A stretch of 64,000 bases of DNA from Plasmodium brasilianum (lineage: Eukaryota; Apicomplexa; Aconoidasida; Haemosporida; Plasmodiidae). The stretch lies in assembly GCF_023973825.1 (NCBI RefSeq), contig NC_090114.1, positions 1,194,501 to 1,258,500 on the forward strand. The letters run 5' to 3'. The notes beneath the pieces were generated by a model, which worked only from the letters and a program-made list of their open reading frames with translations, did no database searches and was not told where the DNA came from. Shown one piece after another: positions 49,101 through 63,170 of the stretch. The translations under genes were made by a program, and so were the position numbers. The stretch's first letter is position 1, and each line of letters begins with the position of its first letter.

Positions 49101-52041
49101 GAAGTAAAATGTTCTTATATTGATATTTCTTATTTTATTTTTTTATTTTTATTTCTGTAATAAATTATTTTTAAAGCTATAGGAAATATTATTAAATTTT
49201 TTCCTCTAATTTGATTTTATTTTTTTCTGTTATTAAATATAACTACATGAGAAAAAGGAAAAAATACTATTATATTGCTTTTTATTAATAAATATTTTTA
49301 TTACGTAATAAATTAGAGAAAATTTAAATGTAATTTCCTACCAATTATTTATAAACTAATTAAAGAATAATTCAAACAGTATTTTATTAACAATAAAAAA
49401 ATAAAGAACAATAATAAAGTTCTTAGAATTAATTGTTTCAGTGATATATATTTAATTAATTATTTTTTTAATATTTTTTTCTGAATACATATTATAATTT
49501 GCTGACATTTATATTAATCAGTAACTTTATTTTATGTATAATATATATTTTCAATAAATATATAGTTCACATTATATGAAGATTATTTATAATAACAATA
49601 TATGAAAATCAAAGTGTGCGCTTATAAATGAACATAATAACCTTGTTCAAGTAGAGATAAACTATATATATTATATATTCCTTTATATAGTCATTTTAAA
49701 ATACTTTATTTGGTTGTTTAAAATTTTTTCAAAATAAAATTTTTGTGTATACATTCATTTCAACACCTCAAGGGTACATCTTTTTAAAATATAAAGTACT
49801 AATATTATTGCTATATATATTCATATAAAATTTTATTTTAAAAGATAAACACATATAAATTCGTATTATATTTATATTTGTGTAAATGTTTATTAATTCA
49901 TTTTTTATTATTATCCTCAAAATGTGTCATAAATATGTGCTTTAAGTTAAATAGTTTTTTCATATAATTTAACATAAAAATTCGTATTTTAAATATAAAA
50001 TTTATGATTGAAGGAAATTTCTTGGATTATGTTTCATTTGACCTGATAATTTATTATATAAGGCCCTAATTCTGAATCCATGAATTACAAGTTAAGGCTT
50101 ATTATTGCAGCAGAAGGGTATTGATCTATAATATGCCAATAAATATTACACATAGATACAAACATATATATCTTTTAAATAGTAAACAACCTTATTGTTA
50201 AAAAACTTCGTGAAAATTATTTTCATCTACTAATCAATTTTACTCTTTTTAATAAATAAAAATTCTTTATGAATTAATGGATATACTTAACATATATAAG
50301 TTCGTAAAAATACATATATTTTAAAATGGAAATATTATTAAGGCATTTATTAGCGGTTTTTTAATATAAATGATATTTTCCTTAAATTGTTAATTGTACT
50401 TAGTTTCGTTTTATTTAAAATTTTTTATATGGTAAAAGTATGTTTACCATGAATATGACATTTATTATATATTTAATAAATATAAATAATAATATTAAAG
50501 AAAGGATATGTTTTATAGATATCAATATATATATAATTAATCATCCAATTTAAAAAAAAATATATTTTTTACTTGTGGATATATATATACGCATAAATAA
50601 AGAACATAATTAAACATAATAATATATTATGTATTACAAACATAGTAAATGTATAAGATAATATAACTTATTCATATTAATGCTTTACAAAGCAAAATAT
50701 TTGATGAAGGGGAAATATATTTATACTGTTTTTTCAACAGCTAAAAGTAATTAAATCATTGTATATGGTTGAAATGTGGAAAATTTTCTATAATATTTAT
50801 ACGATACAATAAAAATTATAACCATAGTTTTAGCTAAGAAATTGTTATTAGAGGTAATGGCTTTTAATTATTTTTAGTTCATCGTAATCTTGATTTCATT
50901 AATGATATTCTTTTATATCGAAGAGAATTTTTCTGTCTTGTTAAATGCATTTTTTTATTAAGTAAAATAGATAATAATTTCACGTTAAAATATATCATTA
51001 AGGTGTAAAATAATTATGTACATATAGCTATTTATAACATTTTTAACAAAGAAATTTTTTTTTTTTTTTTTTTTATTTTAATGGAAATTATTTTAAAAAA
51101 GAAATTTGTCCTGGTTTTGATTTTTATTTCTATTTTTGTTATTATTTTTTTAATATGTATTATTAACAATTTCGAATAAATTTTAAAGGTACACAATGCA
51201 ACCTCCACAGAAGAAAAAATTATTTGGTTTAAGATTATTTATAAAAAGTTTAACATAAATTTGTCTTATATATTATAATAATTAAAGTAAGCTAAATTAA
51301 AATATAATCTATTATCACAACGTTGATAGGGGCTGTTAAACATCTTTTTTTAAAATATATAATTATACGTATTTTGCATATGTTACATACGTAGTAATTG
51401 AATTTTAATTAATCATTATTTTTATAAAAATATTAATTTTATTTTCTAATAATTTACTTTAATCATTGGATATAATTATAAAAAAAAGTTTTGTAAGAAA
51501 TAAAAGACCATAGATGAATTAAAAGTACTTTTTTTTTTTTTTTTCAATTGTAGAAAGAAATTTTTAATCTTCTGAAAGTCTATCTTGTATCTACTATTGT
51601 TGAGTATTTTTATATTATATTTTATTAATATCTCAAGAAAATTAAAAAAACATTTTATTAAAGTAAGTAGAAAATATATAAATATAAATAATTTTTTTTA
51701 AATAAAGTATTTAGAGCATATTTAATTTTGAATATTATATAATAATTATATGTTTTTAAAAATCTTAATTTATTCAATATTATATTAATAATAATATTTG
51801 AACAAAGAAAAATTTACTAAAATATTTTTATTTAAAACATTTTTTGTTTTTTTACGTTTGAATATGAAATTTTGTTATATATTAATATATAAAAGTATGA
51901 ATTTAAAAGATTTTGACAGAAAACAATATAGAAAAAGAATTTTTACATAATATATGTAGTTTCTATTGATTATTATATGAAAAATCATATATATTAAAAT
52001 TCTTTTACCACAAAATATTAATTCTTATCATTAAATTCAAC
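43121..52041. other. Long AT-rich stretch with no supported gene
   Basis: Open frames of 60-94 codons occur (for example 44003-44212, 44794-45060 and 47473-47739). They lack signal exons, domains or membrane architecture. The first two contain a few cysteines and charged residues and could be relics, but I cannot show it. A-runs, T-runs (51058-51074, 51531-51544) and TA tracts are frequent. The last few hundred bases would contain the promoter of the next gene. Confidence 0.5.
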
Positions 52042-52931
52042 ATGATGATACAAACAAATAAAGTCTCTTTTATTAATATTGTCTCATTTACTATTTTAAT
52101 ATGGATTAGCCAGTGTTCATATGAGGTAGTATAACAATCATAATTAATAACATTTGTAGTTTTTTTTTATAAACTTGCATTTTCATTTTAAAACTAATAT
52201 TTTTATTTATATAGAAGAAATATATATATTTTTTTAAATATTGTATATATTTACTTAATTTTTAGTCAACTACTTCTGGAAAATCATGGAATAAAAACAT
52301 CATCTTATATAATGTATCAGATGCAAGAGTAAATAGAATATTAATTGGAGAAACAGATGTAAATTTTCGACAGAACTACTCATTCTTAAAAGAAAAGGCC
52401 ATGCATTTACTTGATGAAGATGATGATATTTTTGCAAATAAATTAAATGCATTAATACAAAATGGGGATTTTCAAGAAAATTACAAAAAAGAAATGTACG
52501 ATAGTAATTTTGAAATACCATTAAATTCATTTAAATATATTGATAATAATTATGATAGTTATGATAGTCTCAAAGAATCGGAATATGGAGAAAAAAAAGA
52601 ACCAATTAAAATGAAAAAATTTTATTCAAGAAGAAAAAAAAAATCATCGTTGTCTAAAAGTTTTTTAAAGAGTTTAGATGAAAAATACGAAAATTGCGTG
52701 GCAGAACTAAGGGATACAAAATGTAAAAGGACAAGGAAATTTACAGATAAGTTTGAGCTAAGTATGTTCACAAATATGTTTATAGCTCTTAATCCAATTT
52801 TGATATCCGGTTTTCTCATGATAATGTTTTTGATTTCAAAGTCGTCTGGTGGTATATTATTTTCAGTGGCTCTATTTCTTGCATCTGTAGTTTATGTTAT
52901 CTATAAATTTTTTAAAATTAATGGTGAGTAA
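52042..52931 (+). CDS. Plasmodium exported protein, two C-terminal membrane segments, possible Pv-fam-d-like member
   Basis: Exon 1 is 52042-52125 (28 codons): two consecutive ATGs, then a hydrophobic signal-like segment including FTILIWISQC. A GTAGTA donor and TTTTTAG acceptor bound a 140-base phase-0 intron (52126-52265). Exon 2 is 52266-52931. The 249-residue product opens exon 2 with STTSGKSWNKN, has RILIGE from residue 52 (PEXEL-like, Gly at the fifth position), an acidic stretch LLDEDDDIF, a basic cluster (SRRKKKSS), and two hydrophobic helices at about 196-218 and 224-244 ending VYVIYKFFK. Signal exon length, intron phase, W-N motif, arginine position and twin helices match the gene at 28614-30186. 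From memory these features resemble Pv-fam-d. Likely exported to the host cell and membrane-anchored; function unknown. The stop lies in GGTGAGTAA, which also looks like a splice donor, so a further small exon is conceivable. Confidence 0.85.
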
Positions 52932-53905
52932 ACGTAATAATTGAATTAAGCAACATATGAATAATTTTATACACTCATTTTTATAATACTAAAAAATTAT
53001 TCTTGGAAATCTTTAAATTGAATGCAATTATTTTAATATACATAAAATTTTATATATTTAAGAATATTATGTAAACACCTATTATCTGTGCTATATTTGA
53101 ATTATATTCTTTTCAATTTTTTATCTAAAAAAATTGTTTAATTTTATTCACACATCACCTAATATAAATGGATCATTTAAATTTTTATCGTTCATTTATA
53201 TATTTAATTACATTGTAAATATAATAATAATGTGTACATTTTTAAATAATTCCTATTTTTTATTATTATTTTTATTTATATATGTATGAAAATCAGTTAT
53301 ACATTTGTGTTTTAGTTAATCCACAGAGTTCTATTTTAGCTATTTGTTTTGTTGATTTAGTAGTTTTGTTGTATTTTTGTTTAATTTTTCATGTTTTCAT
53401 TTTCATTTCAATACACATTTTAATTTTTAAAGATATAATGTTATTAGTTTCTATGATTATCCTGATCATGTAAATGTATATATTGCATATCTGTTCATTG
53501 GCTTATTAATTAGAATAACTTTTTGATAAAGAAAGGAAATCATAAATTAAAGTGTTTAAAACGAATAATAAAATAATTTATTTCAGAACGTTTTTTTGAG
53601 AAGAAATATTTTTTAATGACAAATTTTAATTTCATTAGGTGATATATTTGATCCACGAAAAATGAATAATAACATTGAAGTGCTACTTATATATTGTAAA
53701 TGGAAACAATATTTCATATCAAGCATCATTATATACACATATTCATTTTTTATTTTTTTATTTTATTTTATTTTTTTATCTTTTATTTCATGCTTTTTCA
53801 GTAATATTTTATTTAATTCATTTTCATAAGTCTTAATGGTTATATTTCTTCTTTTCTTAATGAGCCACATAATACCGATGTAGAATAAAGTTAATTGGAT
53901 GCTAA

Positions 53906-53957
<52 letters not shown>

Positions 53958-56820
53958 TTTTACTTATCATATTTATCATTTTAAACTTATTAAAATTATG
54001 CTATTCTGAAACTGAATAAGCTTTAAGTTATTGTATATCAGTCTACTATATTAAAATAATTACTAAAAATATATAGCGAGATAGAAAATAAAAAATATCA
54101 TTAGCGTTTTTAGAAAAAGAATAATCTATGTAGTGTAATAAATATATATTATTTTTAATATAATTTTTTCACGATATCTTCTTGTAAGTTACAATTAATT
54201 CCATTTGGGTATGCATTTTAATGCTGTATAAAACTTAGAAATGAATAATTATCATAATAATAATATTACACTGAAAGTATATTTTTTCTTAATGTAATTT
54301 TATTATATCAATATACAATCTGTTTTGTCGCCTTAAAATTCCATTTGACACACTTCATAGTTTGATGATTAAGCATAAAATTAAACTGTACCTGATTTAA
54401 TATATGAAAACAGCGCACATAATTTTATAGTAAATAAAAAATGACTTATATATCATATGGAATTAAAAAGTACCATTTTATTAGTTTTATTGTAACGCTA
54501 ACTATTCTTACATTTTACGTGGCTAACACATTAAATTATGACAAATGAATCATACATTATTTTCATTTGTATTTGATGATCGTATTATTTTATGAAAGAA
54601 AAAGAAAAAAATCATTAAAAATAATTCACATTTTATATTATAGCCCGTAAATATTTGTACTTGCGAAATTCTGTGAGTATTGAAAGTTTACATATGTTTT
54701 GTTTAGTTTGTTAGCTAGTCAACTTTTTGGATATTTTGTTAATTCGTTACCGTGCTTAACGCTGATTTGATTAATAATACGTTCGAATATATATTTAATT
54801 ATGTAGCATACACTACTTATCGTTTGCGCGTTCTAGAATATTTTTATTTATTTTAGGTGTAATAAATATATAATAGCTAATATTATTGTAAAAAAGAGGT
54901 CTATAAATGTACTATATTGTATGAAATATGGTACAAAATTAAAAATACAAATATGTCAAACATAAAAATTTAAATAAAAAAAATATACAATAAAGCATTT
55001 ATAAAAAAATAAATTAATAAATTAAAAAAAAAAATTTTAATGAAACTTTTGTAAAATATTACAATGATACAATTTCTCTTATTTTCTTTGTTTTTTTACA
55101 TTTTTTATAAATATTGTAACGTATGAAATACTATAACTTTGTGTGTGATGTAGTATATTATTTTTTATAAATAATTATTCTATATATTTTTTATAACTGA
55201 ATTTTAATTAATTGTACTTAAGGTATATAATGAATATTAACATGAACTTAATGACTGTACACAATGATATAACTATGAAATATGTAAAAATATTCTTGAA
55301 CTTTTTAAAATTTCTTTATTAAAATAATTTCCCTGATTAATTATATTATTTAAACTATTGAACGATATAGAACATAAATAAGTTTTGTTGAGCGTATTAA
55401 AAGATATTTTACTATTAAAATATATATTCATACATTTCAACTGAATTACTTACTCTTTTATATATAAGAGTGATTTGTGGGATAAAACCAGATTGAAATA
55501 TACATTTAGTTAATAATAAAATTTTGTAATTTTAAAATTAGTTAATTTTTATACATGATTATTTTTACTTTTTATTATTAAGTGTTAACGTTTCCCCTTT
55601 TAAAATTTATTCCTGCTGTTACATTTCGTTCATTCAGTAATCCAGTTTTAATTAGTCTTTTATTAATTGTCCTAATTTACAATATTATTTAATCTTAAAA
55701 AAGAGTATTATAATATTGTAAGGGCTCACAAATTATGTTTAAGCCTATATTACAAGAATAAGTAATACTACATAATAATATTTATAAATTAATTATTTTT
55801 ACACATGTCATAAATTAATATCTTTATGTTTGTTTATGGAATATCTTGATAGTGTGTTAAATGTATAAAATTTATAAGTAACATGTACAGTTATAAGTAA
55901 TTCCTATTAATATAAAATTATAATATATTCTTATGGCATATTGTGTAGATGAATCTATTTATTCCGAATGTAATCATATGTTTTAATCATCATTTGTATA
56001 GAACGAAAATATGTAAGCTTGTAAGGGAAATATTAGGGTATATATTGTTGTGTTATATATTAATAAAGTGTACATATGTGTAATATGAACAATTTATGAA
56101 TTCATTTCATTTTTATATTCTTAAGATTTAAATTTTATTATAACTAAGGATTAATTTTGTTTGCTTTACAATAATAACATCATACTAAATGAATAAGTTT
56201 ATAAATCTAATAAATTTTATGTTTCGCTTGTTAATAATGTCTTATCAAATTACAAGTTACTTTGATTATCATAATATATATGCTTCCATAATCAAACATA
56301 AAAAAATAAATTGTGTTCCTTGATTAATTTGAGTTGATGGAATAACACATATATCATTTCTATTATTAATAATTATTGTCTATTAACATAAATAATTATT
56401 ATTAAATAATGAACTTAACTGAAAATGTGTGCAAGTGTAAATTAATAGGACAACATTCTATAAATTACACAAAGTATAGTGTTATTGAATTAATAAACGA
56501 GAGTGTCAAAAATTACACCATATAGAATTTTTATATGCTGTGTCTAATGGATTTTTACTTATTATTATAAAATTATAGTCATTGGGCACAGGTTTATATA
56601 GGTTTTTCATTTTTTTATGGAACAGTGGAATTTCATTATATTTTAGTAATGAACAAAGATTTTACGGATTATTACTTGGATGATATTAAAAATAATTTGG
56701 ATAAGTGTCCCTACATATATTAGAGCGAAAAAAATAAATATTGCACTAACCTACCCAACTTTCATATATTTTATTAATATGAGTACAATAAATATATTTG
56801 TTTTATTCTTAACAGAAAAA
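52932..56820. other. Gene-free AT-rich stretch
   Basis: Contains a long TA tract plus T-run at 53916-53960 and no supported gene. A short plus-strand piece near 56650-56720 (NKDFTDYYLDDIKNNLDKCP) has a more protein-like composition and may be a relic. Confidence 0.5.
53916..53960. repeat. (TA)n microsatellite followed by T-run
   Basis: About 35 bases of alternating TA directly followed by a T-run of about 12. Confidence 0.9.
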
Positions 56821-56829
56821 AATTTACTT

Positions 56830-58090
56830 TCTGTAATAAAATAATTTTAAAAATAGTAAAACAAATATATGATCTCTTTGCATTCTTCTAAAATACAACC
56901 AAAATGATATAAGCAATGTTTATAACTGTTTAATTCGAAATTATTGACAGTCCTTACCCATAACTTTGTTCAATTTATAAATATGTTGATTAAAATTATA
57001 TTCAGGATTATACGTAATTCATAATACTTTTGATTGTTCACTACTTTCATATTCTATTAAATTAGAATTTTTGCCAAAATGTTCTCCCGTTAACTTATTA
57101 TTATACGGTACCTTAGGGCGTTTTGTTAAATAAAAGGCATATTAAAAGTTTTATTGGTTTAACCAATGTATATTTTTATTATTTCCTTATATATTCAATA
57201 AATAAAATATAGAAAATGATCATCTTCATTTTTTAATTCATTTTGAATATATCGACATTTTATTCTTAGATTTATCGATAAATTTTTAAGAACTGATAAT
57301 TTCCTCTATAATTATTTAACCCTAAGATATATGTGCAGTTATTGCAATATTTATTGATATAATAATTGCTGTGATATTTCTCATGTATATTATTTGGGGC
57401 GCAAAACGTTTAAAACATTTTCCTGTAAATCAATAATAGAAAAATAATTATCAATATTTCTAAATGCACGATATAAATCATATGATTTTTATTATTGTAT
57501 AACAACTATAGAATACTAAAATAATTGTTTATATGAATTATTTTAATGGAAAACTATAGTGTACAAATTCACACATTGTTTTTCATTGTAACTGTTAACA
57601 GTATGTCTGTATATTTGCATAACGCAGTTAAATCCTTTTTAGAATCATTAGATTTCCAAGTTTCATTTGCTGTAGGCCTATATTTTCTTCAACAAATTCT
57701 AAATATATTTTGTTCATAAGTAATTTAATTTTCATAAATATTAAGTATACAAGACTTTAAATATTACTTTATCATAGTGTGCTTCATTATAATTCTTTTC
57801 CGTCTTTTAGAATAACTTACATATATTTTCTATATGTTGTAATATTTGTCCATGTTTTGAAACATTATTCCTACTCATTACAGTTTTTATATTATTATAT
57901 ATTATTCTGAAGAAAATTATAATTTTTTTTATCATTTAGTATTACTATATTATGTTGTTTTGTATATATTTTTATAGAATTATTCTTTGTGTTCCTCTTT
58001 ATAACATTCACCTTTTAAGGGATTTTCCATTTTGTTGTAAAGGTCATTAATGTATATAACATAAAAATTACCATCTTTTATTTTTACACA
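56830..58090 (-). pseudogene. Degraded gene, possibly pir-like
   Basis: Minus-strand pieces in order: YVIYINDLYNKMENPLKGEC followed by YKEEHKE (about 58080-57960); SNDSKKDLTALCKYTDILLT (about 57640-57580); CAPNNIHEKYHSNYYINKYC with NNCTYILGLNN (about 57410-57310); a 60-codon piece with one stop at 57126-56947 starting TKRPKVPYNNKLTGEHFGKN; and SYKHCLYHFGCILEECKEII (about 56930-56860). The first resembles the YIxYIxxLYxxM segment of the type A pir remnants, which suggests the family. The other pieces are not diagnostic and another cysteine-containing subtelomeric family is possible. Many stops and frame changes; no start found. Confidence 0.45.
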
Positions 58091-61000
58091 TAACTAATGG
58101 ATCAAGTAATTACAACACTTACTGCAATTAATAACCATAATGTATTTTAAGGAATTCTAAATGTACTTCCTGATTTTCTACTAATTTTTTAATGATACAA
58201 TAAATTAAACGAATATTGCTCTTATATTGCAATCCTAATAAGTTTCATAGGATAATATGTTGAATATGAGGAATCTATATTATTATATATTATCCATTGA
58301 ACATTTTATTATATTAATATTATTCTATAGAAAAAAAAAAAATTAAAATTTGCATTAATTTATAAACTTTTATTTTAAGGATAATCTTTTTGATTCTGTT
58401 TAATGAGACATAAAATAAACAAATAATATGACATAAACAGTTATTTTAGAAGAAAAAATAATATTTACCCCGACATTTCCAATATTGTACGAATACTATT
58501 CACTTTTTCTACAGTCACGTTAATTAATAAACAGAGAACTTTTTATCATTATATGAAAAAAAATATATATCAAAAATGATATTTCACGTTCTACTGACAT
58601 ATTAAATATTCTTTTTTACTGGATATGAAATAAAAATAAATATTTCTTAATCCTAAATGTTATTTAATAATATTTCATTATTAATTTAGAGTAGTGTTAT
58701 TATTAATATATGAAAGACAACTTATTAATTAAAGTAAAACTAAAATTACCATTTAACTATAATATTACACGGTAAAATAATAATATATAAGATATTCTTT
58801 TATGCATTTACCCTATAATTCCATTAAAATAATGCAACATGGAGCAAAATGTTTTTAAATATTCGTGAGGGTAAATTATAATATACATAATAAAATAATT
58901 ATTTGTTTTTGCGTTTATTTTAAGGCATTGAATGAATATACATTTGGAGTTATGAAACTTTTCTTTATAGTTAATAATGTGTCTATTTTATTTAAAAACA
59001 TGTAACTTCAAATATTTCGTAAAAATTCGCTTAAATAGTTTAGATATTTACATATATTTTTCCACAGTTTACAGAAAGGATATTAAAATTTTGTAAAATA
59101 TTATAACTGATGAAATATATTAGTTAAAGGTTAATATAATGCATTAAAAATATTACATTTTTTTATTAAATCGTAAATATTTATTATAGGAAATATTTAC
59201 TTAATTATAATATTGTTTTTTTTTTTAAATGGTCTACATATGATAATTACAATATTACATTTTCCTTTCCTATTCATTTTAAATAATATGGAAATTAAAA
59301 CATCATTTTCTCGATAATATTTGTCATTAATAATATAAACTTTTTGGTATATATAATATTTAAAATATATTTGTAAGGGAAGAAAAATAATCGATGTATT
59401 TGATAAAAAAAAAAAAAAATTATTGATGGAAATACAAATAAATTATCATAAGTTAAAACGAATGCGTTATAAATGTATTTATGTATAAAACATAACAGAA
59501 ATATTGATGCTTATCAAATACAATACAACTTCACATAATCCTTACAATACATATGAAAAAATGAAAATATACTAAATTGAGTTCTATATTTTTTTCAGAT
59601 AGTTAAACAGTAATAATAAGTGATATTATTATATTCTTGTATTTGCTTATGTATCTTTGGTATTAGTTTGTTTTAACTTCATATCATAATAATTCTGATA
59701 TTTTATAGTATTTTTGAAAATAAAAAGAAAGTAAGCATCAAAAAATATTTCTTACTTTTTTTGAACATTTATTTTTTAACGTATAACTCAAATCCATTTT
59801 TAAAATTATGTATTCACTATAATTATATAATATCATAACCCATTTAAAAAAAATATATATATTTGAATTTTTTATTATTTTTTAAAATTATTATTCTATC
59901 AGAATTTATTTCAGTGTTATTATGTATAAACTAAAAAAAAATAATAACGGTTATATAACACACTATTAACTATCATATATATTAATATTTGGAAATATTC
60001 ACGACATTAAAAATTTGTTATTATTTTTGAAAAATCGAAAAATGTTATAAAAATAAGTCTTCATCCTTTTTTATTTGTATGTATTTTCTGTATATTTTTC
60101 ACTAAACTGGTTTATCCATTTTATGATATTCATACAGTTATAATAATTGCGAAATTTATTTTTTACATTACATTACATTTGACTTATTAGTGGCCAATAA
60201 AAGGGGAAAACAAAAAGAATATATGCATCTGCTAATTAAAGAAAAATGAAGCATATTAATAGCATACATAATACTCTGTATATATTCAATATGCCTTCAA
60301 CAGTGGTCTCACACAATAAAACGTAATATTCTTGTATAATGTTATTCTTTTTTTTTATAAAACTTTTATTCATTAAAGAATAATTATTCTTCTTAGCATT
60401 GTTAAAAAATAAAAATATCTAAATTTTAACAAATTTCAAAAAATCATTAAATGCTGAATGATACAAATATTAATGATAGTTAAATAATATATATTTTTTA
60501 ATGTAATGTAATATATTCATTTCTATTTAATATATATGTTATGATAACATCATATTTCCGGAAGTAAATGCATAAAATTTAAGTAACACATTACCTGTTC
60601 ACAAAAATTAAAACTTTAGAAGTATATTTACTATTTTAGTTGTCTATTACACATGTCTCAGTGGTAATGTTATGACCAAGTACACTGTAGGTACATTATA
60701 ATATATGTATTTAATGTGATGAAATATTATTTGTATATTTTTTTTTCTTCGTATTTTTGTGGTTAATATATTTATTTAAATACAAAATAAATTGTTAAAT
60801 ATGAAAGTAAAATATATTTTTATAATTCATCTAAAATAAATTTTACTTTATTTTGAAAATATCTGTTTAACAGAAAAAAAAAAAAGATTATTAACAAAAA
60901 ACATATAATTTAATTAACTAAAAAGAAAAAAAAGAAAAAGAAGTTTTGCCATTATATAAATATGAATCTAAATTTACCAAAAATAAATACATGTATAAGA

Positions 61001-61420
61001 GTAATCTTTAAAGAATAAATATATGTTTTTTTAGCCTTTTTTTTTTCTTAATAAAAAGGAACACGGATATAACATGATTTGTAAGCCTCTCAATATCCTT
61101 TTACTAAGTAAGCATTTTATATTATAATTAGTCTAATAAGTATTACGTGGTTCAATAATTTAAATAAAGTCTCCTTTTTTTCGAATTTTTATTTGAATAT
61201 GTTGCATATACCCTAAAAATTCCTGCGTTCCCCTTCAAGAAACGTGTAACTATATGTTTTTTTTGGTAGAATTTTATAAATTCATCTTTCTATAGTAATA
61301 AACTAGCGTAAAAATGAAAATATGAAATATGCAAAATACACATAATTTATATTAAAAAATTTTTGATCAAAAAAAATATACTTAGTACCATAAAACATTT
61401 ATATTTTATAATTAAACTTA
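58091..61420. other. Gene-free AT-rich stretch
   Basis: No gene supported. A-runs (58329-58343, 59406-59419, 60873-60884), short inverted A/T words and nothing with protein-like translation. Confidence 0.55.
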
Positions 61421-61429
61421 TATTCACAT

Positions 61430-62260
61430 TATAAAGAATGAAAAAAGAAGTATTCCAAGAGTTGCAAAATTACTAACAGTAAGGAGTAGAGATTATCTTT
61501 TGGTAATTCCTTAATAAGATATTTTGATGTATTAGATAAAACTTTTTTAGCATTATTCGGTGAATGAACTTGATAAATTGAGTGTTCTGTTCTTAAATTA
61601 GATACACCATAAAGATATTGTCATAATACAATTTTTTTATCTTTAATGGACATTTTATTATCTCAGTGTAATTTAAGATATTATATCTTTTATATTTTTT
61701 TTATGTTTAAAAAAGTCTTTACAGGTTTCATCGAAATCTACATGTTCAACATAATATTTACAACATCGATATATACTTTTTATATAGAATGTATATATAA
61801 GTTGTATTTACAAAATATATCATTTTTATTTGTATTGGACTCAATCGCACTTTCAAAAACTTCGTACTTTTTAAAAAATTTTGTTAAATCTTTCTTTACT
61901 TTAAATTCTTTGAAATTTATATTGAGATAAAAACAGTATTAATAGTAGCTTCCATCTGACTAACTATTAATACTATATCCTACATAGAGAATTATGTTAC
62001 CAATTTTGTAGATCACAAAGATTATTTGAATTGGCGCCGAACCTTTTCCATGTATTATTAAACAGTTAATGAATGTAATATTATCACAGGTCGTTACTCT
62101 TTTTGCTGTTGATATTATACAGTTTTCTTAAATTTTTTATTATCATTTTACAAAGTTTATTATTTTAGAGTTAACCCTTTTCAAACTTATATGCGCGTTT
62201 ATAATCACTACATTATTAATCTATATTATCCCTTCTATTCAACTGATTATTTATATATTA
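61430..62260 (-). pseudogene. Degraded pir-family gene, segment type B
   Basis: Reading down the minus strand: CKMIIKNLRKLYNINSKKSN (about 62150-62090), matching the C-K-x-x-x-x-L-x-x-x-Y segment of pir proteins; then FKEFKVKKDLTKFFKKYEVF and DIFCKYNLYIHSI (about 61910-61800), the W/F-K-E-x-K and C-x-Y-x-x-x-I segments; then RCCKYYVEHVDFDETCKDFF (about 61770-61710), the Cys-rich segment preceding the membrane helix; and near 61480 a LLTVSNFATLGILLF hydrophobic end. Stops and frame changes are numerous. The order parallels the plus-strand remnant at 10850-11701. The 94-codon plus-strand frame at 61646-61930 is its shadow. Confidence 0.7.
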
Positions 62261-62518
62261 TATACAGGTAACATTTCTAAGACGGTTACACGATTATAAA
62301 TACGGTTAATAGTGTTATATATATGCATATATATTCTTTTTTTTTAAATAATTTTGTATTTTATTTGATGAACTATGGAACATTAAAATAAATAATTATA
62401 TAAAGTACTTTTACAAAAAAATTGTAATATACATATATAAGTGATTCTTTAGATTCATCTCTATTAATTGCATTAATATCTTTTTGTGACTTTTATTCTC
62501 CCTGGATTTTTGCTTTTG

Positions 62519-62527
62519 TTTTTCTTT

Positions 62528-62573
<46 letters not shown>
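62519..62573. repeat. 55-base pure pyrimidine tract with 31-base T-run
   Basis: TTTCTTTTTTTCTTTTC-type words run into an uninterrupted T-run at 62543-62573. It lies between the two minus-strand pir segments. A pyrimidine-rich stretch also lies between the two plus-strand pir segments at about 10683-10835, but there it is on the coding strand. Confidence 0.9.
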
Positions 62574-62574
<1 letters not shown>

Positions 62575-62589
62575 ATATAAATAATTCAT

Positions 62590-63170
62590 GAATGGATAAG
62601 ATTTACTCTATGTATGGGGATATATGTGGACATATATTATGTATGAGAGATATCTCCGAATTACTGAATGACTCGTTCAAAGTTATTTATTTCTTCATTA
62701 TATACGTCTGAATTATTTTACTTATTTATTTTCTTGTATAATAAAAGTGTATTCTTTATATAGACAAAACACTTGTTCTTCTTATTGGTCTTATCATTCT
62801 TCATTTAGCGTTTTATAATTTAATAACTTTCAAAAAAAAGAAATAGTTTTTTCTTTTTTATAAATACAACTTCTTCAATATTAAAATATTTATTAATGAA
62901 TTTTTCAGAGAACGATCTACTAATAATAAAAGTCAACATATTATAGAGCATTTTAGCAGTATTATAACAAATATATTAGTGTATTACGTTGCTATCTAAT
63001 AACGAGTTCATATATTGATATATGATTCCGTTATTCAATATTTTTGAGGCTTAAAATATATTATTTAAACTTTTTAAAGCTTTTTTATGTTTATAACTAA
63101 GTTCACCAATATTTTCAGTATAATCGAAAAATTTTGCTGTAATATTGTTAAATTTATAGGTTTTTTTTCA
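62590..63170 (-). pseudogene. Degraded pir-family gene, segment type A
   Basis: Minus-strand pieces in order: YKFNNITAKFFDYTENIGEL and YKHKKALKSLNNIF (about 63160-63060), NGIIYQYMNSLLD, then NKYFNIEEVVFIKKKKLFLF (about 62900-62840), KTNKKNKCFVYIKNTLLLYK with the following YNEEINNFE (about 62790-62680), and NICPHISPYIE. The K-K-K-x-x-x-F, C-x-Y-I-x-x-x-x-L-Y-x-x-x and Y-N-x-E-I-x-x-F spacing is the same as in the plus-strand segment at 9912-10680. Frame changes and stops show decay. It precedes a type B segment, as at the other locus. Confidence 0.65.

Noticed and set aside
52300..52530. Minus-strand open frame opposite the exported-protein gene at 52 kb
   Set aside because: Antisense shadow of the well-supported plus-strand second exon; the same holds for 52622-52819, 3068-3256, 3278-3475 and 29702-29961.
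61646..61930. 94-codon plus-strand frame
   Set aside because: Its reverse complement carries the pir landmarks in order; the plus-strand frame is a shadow of that relic.
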